Positions 17,150-25,860 of a stretch of 40,459 nucleotides of DNA are shown here, piece by piece (within the stretch, counting starts at the first letter, position 1; each line of letters begins with the position of its first letter). The stretch is from an uncultured bacterium (GTDB taxonomy: Bacteria > Acidobacteriota > Thermoanaerobaculia > Multivoradales > J023), in NCBI GenBank assembly GCA_937948815.1, contig CALFAM010000020.1, forward strand, positions 1 through 40,459. Reading direction: 5' to 3'. The translations under genes were made by a program, and so were the position numbers. A model generated the notes under the pieces. The model was not told the DNA's origin and made no database searches. It was given only the letters and a program-made list of their open reading frames with translations.

Positions 17150-17449
17150 TCAGCCCTTCTTCTTTTTCTTGCCGCCGAACATGGCGAGCATGCGGTCGGT
17201 GACCAAGAAGCCGCCGACGACGTTCATCGTGGCGGTGATGATGGCAGCGGTACCCAAGAGGGTCGCGGCGGTCGGACGCTCACTGTTCGCCGCCACCATG
17301 GCCCCGACGACCGTGATACCCGAAATCGCATTGGCACCCGACATCAGCGGTGTGTGCAAGGTCGGCGGCACCTTCGTGATGATCTCGAAACCGACGAAAA
17401 CAGCCAGCACGAATACGTACAGACCAACGAGCAGCGGACCCATCATGCG
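17150..17449 (-). CDS. pntAB: NAD(P) transhydrogenase subunit alpha, membrane part
   Basis: This 99-residue membrane subunit carries the domain II helices of the alpha chain, separate from the NAD-binding part as in many bacteria with split PntA. It has three hydrophobic segments (LLVGLYVFVLAVFVGFEII, GANAISGITVVGAMVAA, LGTAAIITATMNVVGGFLV) and ends in a Lys run. The start at 17449 (ATGATGGG) has AGGTGG five bases upstream and lies seven bases after the pntAA stop. A longer frame to 17509 would overlap pntAA. Confidence 0.93.
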   Translation of the reverse strand, partial: RMMGPLLVGLYVFVLAVFVGFEIITKVPPTLHTPLMSGANAISGITVVGAMVAANSERPTAATLLGTAAIITATMNVVGGFLVTDRMLAMFGGKKKKKG

Positions 17450-17456
17450 AGCCACC

Positions 17457-18602
17457 TCATGAGTCGTTCCCATCGAGAAGTGCCTGGGTCGGCGCGTGCC
17501 GAACACCACCTTCGTGCGTCAGAAGCGCGCCAGCAACGACTTCGTCTTCCAGGTCGAGCTTGACGGCACCATCCTCGAGCATCGGCTCGAGCAGCGCCCA
17601 GACATTGCGGGCGTAAAGCTGACTGGCATCCGTTGGCATGGTTGCAGCAAGGTTTGACGGCCCCAGAATCAGCACACCGTGGTGATCCACATCCTGGTCG
17701 GGCTGGGAAACCTCGCAATTGCCCCCCTGCTCGACAGCCAGATCGACGATCACCGACCCTGGCGCCATACCTTCGACCATCTCCTTGCTCACCAGCATGG
17801 GCGCCTTGCGCCCCGGTACCAATGCTGTGCAGATCACCACATCTGCCGAAGCCACGTGGCGTGCCACGATCTCGCGCTGCTCGCGCAAATACTCGGGCGT
17901 CATCTCACGGGCGTAGCCTCCCTCCCCTTCACCAGCCTCTTCGCGCTCCGGCAGGGGGATGAACTTGGCACCGAGGGATTCGACCTGCTCCTTGACCACC
18001 TCACGAATGTCCGAGACTTCGACCACCGCACCCAGGCGGCGGGCTGTCGCAATCGCTTGCAGCCCTGCGACACCGGCACCCATGATTACCACCCGGGCCG
18101 GCTTGATGGTGCCGGCGGCGGTCATCAACAGCGGGAAGTACTTGCGCAGCCGCGCGGCGGCGAGCAGCACGGCCTTGTAGCCGGCGATGGACGCCTGCGA
18201 TGAGAGGACGTCCATGGTCTGCGCGCGGCTGATGCGCGGCACGAGCTCCATGGCGACGGCGTTGACGCGGCGCTCGGCGAGCGCACGCACGACATCGAGA
18301 TTCTGATGCGGTGCCAGCAGCGCCACGAGTAGCGCGCCTTGTTTCGACGAGGCAGCCTCAGCCGCATCCGGAGCAGTGATCCGCAGCACGATGTCGGCCG
18401 CGGCCATCGCGTCTGCGCGACCCGCCGCAACCGTCGCGCCTGCTTCACCGAGCTCTGAATCGCTAATGAACGCCGCTTCGCCGGCACCCGCCTCGAACTG
18501 GACCGTAAGCCCAGCCTTGACCATCTTGGCGACGGTTTCGGGCGTCACGGCGACCCGCGTCTCACCCGTCCGCGTTTCTTTGGGGACATAGACAGTGGCC
18601 AT
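17457..18602 (-). CDS. pntAA: NAD(P) transhydrogenase subunit alpha, NAD-binding part
   Basis: This 381-residue cytoplasmic domain I binds NAD(H) and passes hydride to PntB. It begins ATVYVPKETRTGETRVAVTP, the standard alanine-dehydrogenase/PNT N-terminal fold. The Rossmann motif is VVIMGAGVAGLQAIATARRL, with the acidic strand end VEVSDIR. DVLSSQASIAGYKAVLLAA and GSVIVDLAVEQGGNCE are also typical. It is first in the pntAA-pntAB-pntB-lipoprotein operon. Only a poor ribosome site (GGGGGATC) lies ahead of the ATG. Confidence 0.96.
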   Translation of the reverse strand: MATVYVPKETRTGETRVAVTPETVAKMVKAGLTVQFEAGAGEAAFISDSELGEAGATVAAGRADAMAAADIVLRITAPDAAEAASSKQGALLVALLAPHQNLDVVRALAERRVNAVAMELVPRISRAQTMDVLSSQASIAGYKAVLLAAARLRKYFPLLMTAAGTIKPARVVIMGAGVAGLQAIATARRLGAVVEVSDIREVVKEQVESLGAKFIPLPEREEAGEGEGGYAREMTPEYLREQREIVARHVASADVVICTALVPGRKAPMLVSKEMVEGMAPGSVIVDLAVEQGGNCEVSQPDQDVDHHGVLILGPSNLAATMPTDASQLYARNVWALLEPMLEDGAVKLDLEDEVVAGALLTHEGGVRHAPTQALLDGNDS

Positions 18603-18885
18603 GATCGTCGGGAGATCCCCCTGTCGTTTGGGAGTCTTGTCGTTGGGACGCTTCGATGCTGTACGAGTCCGAGAGTCCGGCGGATCCTATAGGCCCCTCG
18701 GAGCAGGCGCAAGGCAGACGGGGATAGGCGCAAGGTAGGCAGGGCCATCGCGCAGGAGATGCGCCGTGGCTGATCGCTATACTTCCGCCATTCGGCTGAG
18801 CGAAGGCCTTGCCGTGCCGCACCTTCGACTCACCACCTCATCGAACGCGTACGGCCTCGACTGAAATACCTGGAGACCCTGCCCC
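18603..18885. other. Divergent intergenic region pntAA / asparagine-synthetase-like gene
   Basis: These 283 bases contain no convincing gene. A TATACT hexamer at 18778-18783 could be a -10 box for the rightward gene, but no -35 box fits. A CCTATAGGAT palindrome near 18684-18693 could be part of the leftward pntAA promoter. Both are weak. Confidence 0.45.
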
Positions 18886-20232
18886 ATGGCACCGAAGACG
18901 ATCGCCCGCATCATCGACCGCACGGACCCGGCTGCTCAGCAACTGATCGGCATCGACCGCGTGAGCGCCGAGAAAAGACTGCTCGACGGCGACACAGAAG
19001 CCGTCCGCGCGATCGAAGGCTCGTTCGCGCTGGTGGCCCGCGACGGTGAGCGGGTGTGCCTCGCCCGCAGCCTCGACCGCCCCTTGCGCTACTTCCTGGC
19101 CAAGGAGGTCGCGGGACCGATGCTGGTCGTCGCCGATCGGATCGATGCCATTCGCGAGGTGCTGGAAGCAGAAGGCTACGGCACCCAATTTCATCCCAGC
19201 TACACGCGGATGGTGCCGGCCCACCATGTCGTAACCCTTCGCCTCATCGGCTGTCCCGATCCGAATCCGCACTACGAGCGCTTCTTCGATCCACCGCGCG
19301 CCACCTTGGCCGAGGATCTCGACCAGGCTGGCGACCGCTATGTCGGCGCGCTGGTTCAGACGATCGACCAGTGGCTCGACGCGGTGCCGGCGAACGAGCC
19401 ACTCGGCGTGCTCTTCTCGGGCGGTATCGACTCGGGCGCCGTGCTCCTCGCGACCTACCACCGCTTGCTCGCCAAGGGTCAGAGCCCCGCGCGCTTGAAG
19501 GCGTTCACGCTGAGCGTCGATGGTGACGGCTCCTTGGCCCAGCCCGGCCCCGATCTCGTCCAGGCCCGCGACTTCCTCCAACGGACGAACCTCGAGATGC
19601 TCGGCGAAGCCATCTCGGTCGAGCCGGATGCGGTCGATCCCCTCGCCGCCGTGGCCGTGATCGAAGACTACAAGCCTCTGGATGTCGAGTGCGCCGCCGT
19701 CGCCCTGGCGCTCGCCCGCGGTATTCGTGCGCGCTACCCGGACTGGCAATACCTGATCGATGGCGATGGTGGCGACGAGAATCTCAAGGACTACCCGATC
19801 GAGGAGAACAATGAGCTCACCATCCGCAGCGTGGTCTCGAACAGCATGCTCTACCAGGAAGGCTGGGGCGTGGGCGCGATCAAGCACTCCCTGACCTATT
19901 CAGGAGGCCAGTCGCGCGGATGCGTCCGGAGCTGGGCTCCGCTGCGTACGTGCGGCTTCTCTGGCTTCTCTCCCCTCACCCGTCCGGCAGTAGTCGAAGC
20001 CGCCGAAGCGATCCCCTTCGACGCGCTCACCCAGGGTGACCACGCCAAGCTCTATTCGCTCAAGGGCGAGGTCGTGAGGCGCGGCATCCAGCAACACCTC
20101 GACACCGAAATGCCGATCTACCCCAAGCGGCGCTTCCAGCACGGTGCCGCCGCCGAGGCGACGATCGACGGACGATTCTCGGGCGACGAGGAGCGCTATC
20201 GCTCTCATTTCACGCGGCTTCATCGATCGTGA
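18886..20232 (+). CDS. Asparagine-synthetase-like ATP-dependent ligase lacking the glutaminase nucleophile
   Basis: This 448-residue member of the asparagine synthetase/beta-lactam synthetase group should adenylate a carboxylate and join it to an amine. The PP-loop SGGIDSG is at 178-184, with DGDGGDEN (292-299) where AsnB has its GEGADE box. Conserved blocks include SMLYQEGWGVGAIKHSLTY and MPIYPKRRFQHGA. The N-terminal 130 residues resemble the later part of a class II glutamine amidotransferase (EGSFALVARDGERVCLARSL), but there is no Cys at position 2. Glutamine is therefore unlikely to be the nitrogen source. GGAG lies ten bases before the ATG. A radical SAM gene follows within ten bases or overlaps. 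Confidence 0.82.
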   Translation: MAPKTIARIIDRTDPAAQQLIGIDRVSAEKRLLDGDTEAVRAIEGSFALVARDGERVCLARSLDRPLRYFLAKEVAGPMLVVADRIDAIREVLEAEGYGTQFHPSYTRMVPAHHVVTLRLIGCPDPNPHYERFFDPPRATLAEDLDQAGDRYVGALVQTIDQWLDAVPANEPLGVLFSGGIDSGAVLLATYHRLLAKGQSPARLKAFTLSVDGDGSLAQPGPDLVQARDFLQRTNLEMLGEAISVEPDAVDPLAAVAVIEDYKPLDVECAAVALALARGIRARYPDWQYLIDGDGGDENLKDYPIEENNELTIRSVVSNSMLYQEGWGVGAIKHSLTYSGGQSRGCVRSWAPLRTCGFSGFSPLTRPAVVEAAEAIPFDALTQGDHAKLYSLKGEVVRRGIQQHLDTEMPIYPKRRFQHGAAAEATIDGRFSGDEERYRSHFTRLHRS

Positions 20233-20242
20233 GCTCGACTTT

Positions 20243-21205
20243 TTGACGGATTCAACCCCAGCGCACGGCGGGGCGCGCAATGTGCGCGAGAGACGCCCCG
20301 CGAAACCTCGTCTCGACCCGCTGGCAGTGCAGGGCTGGCAGCGCGAGAAAGAACGCCGGCGCGACGGTGAGCTGATCGACGATGTCACCGTCTTTCTGAC
20401 CGGCCGTGAGTGCCCGTGGGCGTGCGTCTTCTGTGACCTGTGGCGCTTCACCACAGATGAGCCGACGCCCGCCGACGCGATCCCCGGTCAGCTTCGTGAT
20501 GCCTTGAACGCTGCCGGCCCGATCGGGGGGAGCACGCAGCTCAAGCTCTACAACGCCAGCAACTACTTCGACGAAAAGGCGGTACCCGCGTCTGACGATC
20601 ACACGGTCGCCACGCTCTGCCGAGCTTTCGATCGAGTCGTCGTCGAGTCTCACCCCAAGCTGGTCGGGGCGCGCACCTTCCGGTTTGCCGACCAGCTCGA
20701 CGGCACCTTGCAGGTCGCCATGGGGCTCGAGACCGTTCACCCTGAGGCTCAGCCCCAGTTGGGCAAAGGCGCTGCGCTCGACGACTATATCCGCGCCGTG
20801 GAAGCGCTGCAGAAGCATGGCATCAGCTGGCGCGCCTTCGTGCTGGTTGGAGCACCATGGGTGCCGCCGGCGGAAGACAGTGCCTGGGTGCAGCAAACCA
20901 CGCAATTCGCCATCGACCACGGCGCCGAGCATGTGGCCCTGATTCCCGTCCGAGGCGGCAACGGCACCCTCGAGCTTCTCCAGGCGAGTGGACACTGGAC
21001 ACCACCCTCATTCCGCCAGCTCGAAGCTGCCTACGATGCATGCCTCACCCAGTCTGAGGACACCGTGATCACCGCCGATCTCTGGGACCTCGACGCCCTG
21101 CCGGGCGGCTGCGCAATCTGTCGGGGGCCGCGCACGGAGCGTCTCGCCGCGCTCAATCGCACGGGCCAGGCCATCGAGCCCGTGGTCTGTGACTGTGCGG
21201 CGTAA
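20243..21205 (+). CDS. Radical SAM enzyme, COG1244/archaeosine-RaSEA-like
   Basis: Radical SAM proteins bind a 4Fe-4S cluster and cleave S-adenosylmethionine to start radical chemistry. Here the cluster site is ECPWACVFCDLW (CxxxCxxC, about C57, C61, C64 of 320). LKLYNASNYFDEKAVP, VVVESHPKL and LQVAMGLETVHPEA follow the pattern of the Elp3-like COG1244/TIGR01210 group that includes archaeal RaSEA, as I remember it. Four more cysteines near the end (GGCAICRGP, VVCDCAA) could bind a second cluster or zinc. I chose TTG at 20243 because it lies just past the upstream stop. GTG at 20282 is possible, and an ATG-led frame from 20144 would overlap the ligase. The substrate is unknown. Confidence 0.8.
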   Translation: MTDSTPAHGGARNVRERRPAKPRLDPLAVQGWQREKERRRDGELIDDVTVFLTGRECPWACVFCDLWRFTTDEPTPADAIPGQLRDALNAAGPIGGSTQLKLYNASNYFDEKAVPASDDHTVATLCRAFDRVVVESHPKLVGARTFRFADQLDGTLQVAMGLETVHPEAQPQLGKGAALDDYIRAVEALQKHGISWRAFVLVGAPWVPPAEDSAWVQQTTQFAIDHGAEHVALIPVRGGNGTLELLQASGHWTPPSFRQLEAAYDACLTQSEDTVITADLWDLDALPGGCAICRGPRTERLAALNRTGQAIEPVVCDCAA

Positions 21206-21306
21206 CGCCCGTGGGCGAATGAGCGTGGTTTCTCGCGTTTGAATCCCGAGAGCGGTCGTCATGGGACGGATCGCCCCCCTACACCCCACTCGGACGAAGG
21301 AAGATC

Positions 21307-22080
21307 ATGCTCCGCACCCATCGTACGCTCGCCCTGGGCTGTCTGCTCCTGTTCAGCCTGACAACTCCCACGACGCTCATGGCTCGCAACGAAGCCACTC
21401 CTGTCGCGGCGTCGACACGACAACCCTCCGCCCTCGACAGGTGGATCGAGCGTCTCCAGGCCGTCGACCAGATGCTGATGAAGGGTGACTACGAGAAGGC
21501 ATACAGGCAGTCGAACGCTCTGCTGGCGACAATGACCGCACGAATTGTCGACCCGAATCGGGGAGCCTCGGTGCTGGCGCTGGCCTCCGCGTTCCGCGCC
21601 GTTGCCGAGGCCGGACGCGGTAACGAGACCGACGCGGCCTGGGACCTCGCCGTTGCACGGCTCTTCGTTTCCGGCCTCGACAATGTCGATCTGGAGAAAT
21701 ACGGCGACATCGGTCAGCAGCTTGCAACGCACTTGGAACGTGCGAAGCCTTCACGAGACGACCCTCAGCTGGCGCACTGGGACGACGAGAACGTGAGGCC
21801 TGCGAAGAGCCTCTACAGCGTCGCAGCAGAGTTCCCAGCCGGTCTGGCCGACGCCTGTGTCCAAGGCGTGTTCATTGCGAATATCATCGTGGGACGCGAC
21901 GGTGTGCCTCAGCAACCCGTCGTCTTGCTCTCTCCGGGGGGCGCCGTGATGTCTTATGCGGCGCTTCAGGCGATTCGTCAATGGCGCTTCAAGCCAGCGC
22001 GGCAAGACGGCGAACCGGTCGACCTTGTGATGAATGTCTCCATCAATTTTCAGACGCCTGAGTGTCCTCGAAATCCTTGA
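21307..22080 (+). CDS. Secreted protein with C-terminal TonB-like domain
   Basis: This 257-residue product has a signal peptide (LALGCLLLFSLTTPTTLMA), a helical region resembling TPR-like repeats (about 40-140), and a C-terminal TonB_C-type domain. That domain shows GVFIANIIVGRDGVPQQPVV, AALQAIRQWRFKPARQDGEP and VNVSINF. The domain normally contacts TonB-dependent receptors, but no proline-rich TonB spacer or membrane anchor is seen. It may be one of the many stand-alone TonB_C proteins of Acidobacteria. GGAAG lies just ahead of the ATG. Confidence 0.82.
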   Translation: MLRTHRTLALGCLLLFSLTTPTTLMARNEATPVAASTRQPSALDRWIERLQAVDQMLMKGDYEKAYRQSNALLATMTARIVDPNRGASVLALASAFRAVAEAGRGNETDAAWDLAVARLFVSGLDNVDLEKYGDIGQQLATHLERAKPSRDDPQLAHWDDENVRPAKSLYSVAAEFPAGLADACVQGVFIANIIVGRDGVPQQPVVLLSPGGAVMSYAALQAIRQWRFKPARQDGEPVDLVMNVSINFQTPECPRNP

Positions 22081-22185
22081 GATTCGCTCGAGATCGGCGG
22101 CAACCTTTCTGCCATGGGGCTACCCATCTGGGCCGAATCCCGCATTGACCCTCTGAGTGGGGACCAATCGGACTAGGATCAAAGG

Positions 22186-22545
22186 ATGCCGATCACCCTC
22201 AAGCGCGCGTACGAAGACGCCTCACCCGAGGATGGCCAGCGTGTGCTGGTCGAGCGACTGTGGCCCCGAGGGCTTCGCAAAGAAGCACTGGCTCTCGACA
22301 CCTGGATGAAAGACATTGCTCCATCGACCGAGCTGCGCAAGTGGTTTGCGCACGAGCCCACCAAGTGGCCTGAGTTCCAGGCTCGCTATGCCACCGAGCT
22401 CGACGACAAGACTGCGCTGGTGGCATCACTGCTCGACATGATTCGCCAAGGTTCGGTCACGTTTGTATTTTCGTCCCGCGATCAAGAGCACAACAACGCC
22501 GTCGCGCTCAAGGCCTACCTCGAAGCACGACTCCAGGGCTCCTGA
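22186..22545 (+). CDS. DUF488 (YeaO-like) family protein
   Basis: This 119-residue cytoplasmic protein matches the DUF488/YeaO family through ITLKRAYEDASPEDGQRVLV, ERLWPRGLRKEALALDTWM, PSTELRKWFAHEPTKWPEF and VTFVFSSRDQEHNNAVAL. The length is normal. The family has no firmly established function. It stands alone, convergent with the SNF2 helicase gene 12 bases away. Confidence 0.92.
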   Translation: MPITLKRAYEDASPEDGQRVLVERLWPRGLRKEALALDTWMKDIAPSTELRKWFAHEPTKWPEFQARYATELDDKTALVASLLDMIRQGSVTFVFSSRDQEHNNAVALKAYLEARLQGS

Positions 22546-22557
22546 AGCGGACGCCTC

Positions 22558-25500
22558 TTACGAAAGCAGCATCGTGAGGTCGTCGCGGGTGAGATTGCGG
22601 AGCATCGAGCGGTCCGCGGAGACGAGGGCATCGGCGAGGGCCTTCTTGGTCTTCTGCAGCTCGACGACCTTCTCTTCGACGGTGTCGCTGGCGATCAATC
22701 GATAGGCAAAGACCTGGTTCAACTGACCGATCCGGTGCGTGCGATCGACCGCCTGGGCTTCGACTGCGGGGTTCCACCAGGGATCGAGCAGGAAAACGTA
22801 CTCGGCAGCCGTCAGGTTGAGGCCCAGCCCACCGGCCTTGAGACTGATCAAGAAGAACGGGCAGGCTGGGTCTTCCTGAAACCGATCGACTTTCTCCTGC
22901 CGCTTGCGGGTCCGGCCGTCGAGATAGGCATAGGGCAGCTTCTTGGCATCGAGACGCTCGCGCACGATGCCAAGAAGCGTGGTGAATTGCGAGAACACCA
23001 GCGCCTTGTGGCCTGAGGCATACACCTCGTCGAGACGTTCGAACAGCAGGTCGAGCTTGGCGCTGCTCTCGTGCCGTCGCGCAGTATCGAGCAAACCCGG
23101 ATGGCAAGCCGCTTGCCGCAGGCGTAGCAGGGCCTCGAGCACCAGGAGCTTCGATCGGCCGAGACCTTGCTTGTCGACGCTGGTGAGCAGTTTTCCGCGG
23201 TAGAACTCGCGAAGCTGATCGTATTCCTGTCGCTGCTTGGCCGGAAGCTCGCAGACGAGCGTCTCCTCGATTTTCGGCGGCAGGTCCTTGGCAACCTCCT
23301 CCTTTCGTCGCCGCAGCATCAGCGGTCGGACCGACCGCGCCAGGAGAAGGAGGGCGGGATCTTCGGGATCTTTGGTTGCTTCGAGCCGGCGCCGCGAGAA
23401 CCCCTCTCGATCCTTGCCAAACAGGCCGGGATTGAGAAAATCGAACAAGCTCAGCAGTTCCCCGGGGTGATTCTCGACCGGCGTGCCCGAGAGGGCGAGC
23501 CGGCGCTCGGCATTCAGCAAACGAACGGCTTTCGCGGTCGCGGTCTTGGCGTTCTTGATGGCCTGCGCCTCGTCGAGAATAACGTAGTCAAACGCCACGT
23601 TCCGCATCCACAGAACGTCCCGCCGCACCAGCCCATAGGTGGTGATCACCAAGTCGTACCCTTCGAAAGCTTCGCCATCCTGAGCGCGGGCCGAGCCAGT
23701 GTGTTCGAGTATGCGCAATACAGGCACAAACCGCGTCGCCTCGCTGTGCCAGTTGCCGACCAAGGAGCGGGGCACGACCACCAGCGACGGCCGCCGCGCC
23801 TCGGACGGTCGGATGGCCCGTCGCTTCACGAGCCAAGCCAAGACCTGAACCGTCTTGCCCAACCCCATGTCGTCGGCGAGACAGCCACCGAGGGCCAGTC
23901 GGTCCAGGAAGCGAAGCCAGGCCAGACCTTCTTCCTGATAGCCACGCAAACTGCCATGGAAGGTGCGTGGCGCTTTGAGCGGCTTGACCTTCTCGAAGCC
24001 CGCCAGCTGCTCGCGCGCCTGGGCGAGCGCGCGATCGGCTGAGATCGTCGGCTCGACGGCCAAGAGGGCATCGATCAGCGCCAACTGGCTGCGTGCAAAG
24101 CGCACGCCCGGCCCAGCCTTCTTGCCCAAGGCGAGCAGCGGCGCCAGCCGACGACGCCAGTCCTCTGGCACGACGCCCACGCTGCCATCGGCCAGCACGA
24201 CACGGCTTTCATCCTGCTCGATGGCGGCGAGGAGCGCGGGCAGGGCCACCTCGACGCCGTCAAAGAGCGCCTCGCCTTGCAAATCGAACCAATCGACTCC
24301 CGACGTGACCGCGAGCGAAAGGTCCGCGGCCGACCGAAACCGAGCACCGTCGACTTCGACCTGCCACCCCTCGGCAATCAGCGAGGCGACCAACCCTTCG
24401 ACCCGTGCGGCCAGAATCTCTCGCTCGGCGCCGGGTGGGCTGCCAAAGCCAGCAGTCTCTCTCACCCCGAGCGAGAGGAGCAGCTCGGCTGCCCGCGCTT
24501 CGGCCGCATGGTTGCGGTGCGCCATTTGTCGACTCGTCGCATCGACCACCACGGCCAGGGGACTCTGCTCGCCAACCACCGTGCCGAAGTAGTCGAAAAA
24601 CAGCTCGATGCGCAGTGAGCTGCCAGTCTGCCAGGGATCCTCGATCTGAAAGAAACGCGCCATCGGCTGCGGCTCGATCTCCACTTCGCGACAGCGCAGC
24701 GCCTCGGGCAGCGCCAAATCGACCTCTTCGGCCAGCGGCAGCAGCCGTTCGACGAAGGCGACCTCGTCTTCTTTCGGCACCACGATCGCGCCCAGACGCG
24801 AGAGCGAAGCGATCCAGGGCATGGCCGCGACCCTTTCGATCAACCCGAGGCGGCCGTCGTCGAGGAAGAGCCCGGAGGACAGGGCGAGGCGAACAGCACC
24901 GAGGTCGCGGCGCTCGCCTTCGCACTCTAGATGTCCGTGCACGACCCACGCTTCCTCTTCTTCGCTCTCCACCACCTCGAGGTGAAGTGTCGACGGCACA
25001 TCGCCAACCCATTCGAGTTGCACGGGCTCCCGACCGCGTTCGGCGGCCAGCAGTCGGCCACTCTCCGCGGCAAGTCGTAGCCAAACCGCCTGGATGGGCC
25101 GGGGCAGGCCAAAAGAACGCGGCAAGCGACCGTCACGGTGGTAGATCGCGTGGCGATCCCGGTCGGTGCCACCGGCGATCATGGACAGCAACAGCCGGTC
25201 GGTGCTGTCGTGAAGGCGGGACACGGCGGACTCGTCCGGTGCAACGTGCTGGAGCGGGCCCCAGCCTCCAGTCGGCCGCGGATCTCGGTGCACCAGATCG
25301 ATCTCGGCTTCGTCTCGCCGCGCCGAGCGATCAACGTCGAAGCGATAGAGGATCTGTCGATCGCGGGTCCACGAGTCTTCCTGGATGGACAGACGGTCCA
25401 GGCGATCGACCACGTCGTCGAGTTGGGTCTGCCAGCGGATGGTCGGTGCCCTTGGCGCCGGCTCCGCATGGACATGCCCGCTTTCCTTCGTAGCTTCCGG

Positions 25501-25851
25501 CTGACGCGGAACCAGGGCAGCAACCTCCGCTTTCAGCGCGGAACGGAGCAGGCCCTCTCGATCGCAAACGAGTACGGTTGCCCAGATGTGCTTGCAAGCC
25601 TCGAAGCGCTGCTCGAAATGCGGGCAGGTGCACGAGGCGAAGATCGCTTTGACGCCCGGATCGTGCTCCAGGGTGACGTCGTACGTCCCCGAGCCATGGA
25701 CGTAGACCTGCACCAGGTCCTGGTCCGCGGACAGGATGGCGACCCGGCCGACCTCGGCATATGACCGGCCACGGCTTCGAACGCGGGAGGAGAATGAGCG
25801 GCTGAGGGCCTCGGACAGCGTCGGAAAGCCGAGCCCGCTAGGTGCTGTCAT
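22558..25851 (-). CDS. SNF2-family DEAD/DEAH helicase with SWIM zinc finger
   Basis: This 1097-residue ATPase acts on DNA-protein complexes; the precise role of bacterial SNF2 proteins is mostly unknown. A SWIM zinc finger lies at about 70-90 (CTCPHF ... CKHIW). A long middle region follows, and then the helicase core: CLADDMGLGKTVQVLAWL (Walker A, about 655-672), the DEAQAIKN box (about 758-765), LALSGTPVENHPGELLSLF, and the C-terminal lobe with ALVFSQFTTLLGIVRERLD, LISLKAGGLGLNLTAAEYVF and DRTHRIGQ. It starts nine bases after the glyS stop, so it is probably in one transcript with glyS. Confidence 0.95.
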   Translation of the reverse strand: MTAPSGLGFPTLSEALSRSFSSRVRSRGRSYAEVGRVAILSADQDLVQVYVHGSGTYDVTLEHDPGVKAIFASCTCPHFEQRFEACKHIWATVLVCDREGLLRSALKAEVAALVPRQPEATKESGHVHAEPAPRAPTIRWQTQLDDVVDRLDRLSIQEDSWTRDRQILYRFDVDRSARRDEAEIDLVHRDPRPTGGWGPLQHVAPDESAVSRLHDSTDRLLLSMIAGGTDRDRHAIYHRDGRLPRSFGLPRPIQAVWLRLAAESGRLLAAERGREPVQLEWVGDVPSTLHLEVVESEEEEAWVVHGHLECEGERRDLGAVRLALSSGLFLDDGRLGLIERVAAMPWIASLSRLGAIVVPKEDEVAFVERLLPLAEEVDLALPEALRCREVEIEPQPMARFFQIEDPWQTGSSLRIELFFDYFGTVVGEQSPLAVVVDATSRQMAHRNHAAEARAAELLLSLGVRETAGFGSPPGAEREILAARVEGLVASLIAEGWQVEVDGARFRSAADLSLAVTSGVDWFDLQGEALFDGVEVALPALLAAIEQDESRVVLADGSVGVVPEDWRRRLAPLLALGKKAGPGVRFARSQLALIDALLAVEPTISADRALAQAREQLAGFEKVKPLKAPRTFHGSLRGYQEEGLAWLRFLDRLALGGCLADDMGLGKTVQVLAWLVKRRAIRPSEARRPSLVVVPRSLVGNWHSEATRFVPVLRILEHTGSARAQDGEAFEGYDLVITTYGLVRRDVLWMRNVAFDYVILDEAQAIKNAKTATAKAVRLLNAERRLALSGTPVENHPGELLSLFDFLNPGLFGKDREGFSRRRLEATKDPEDPALLLLARSVRPLMLRRRKEEVAKDLPPKIEETLVCELPAKQRQEYDQLREFYRGKLLTSVDKQGLGRSKLLVLEALLRLRQAACHPGLLDTARRHESSAKLDLLFERLDEVYASGHKALVFSQFTTLLGIVRERLDAKKLPYAYLDGRTRKRQEKVDRFQEDPACPFFLISLKAGGLGLNLTAAEYVFLLDPWWNPAVEAQAVDRTHRIGQLNQVFAYRLIASDTVEEKVVELQKTKKALADALVSADRSMLRNLTRDDLTMLLS

Positions 25852-25860
25852 CAGCTCGCG

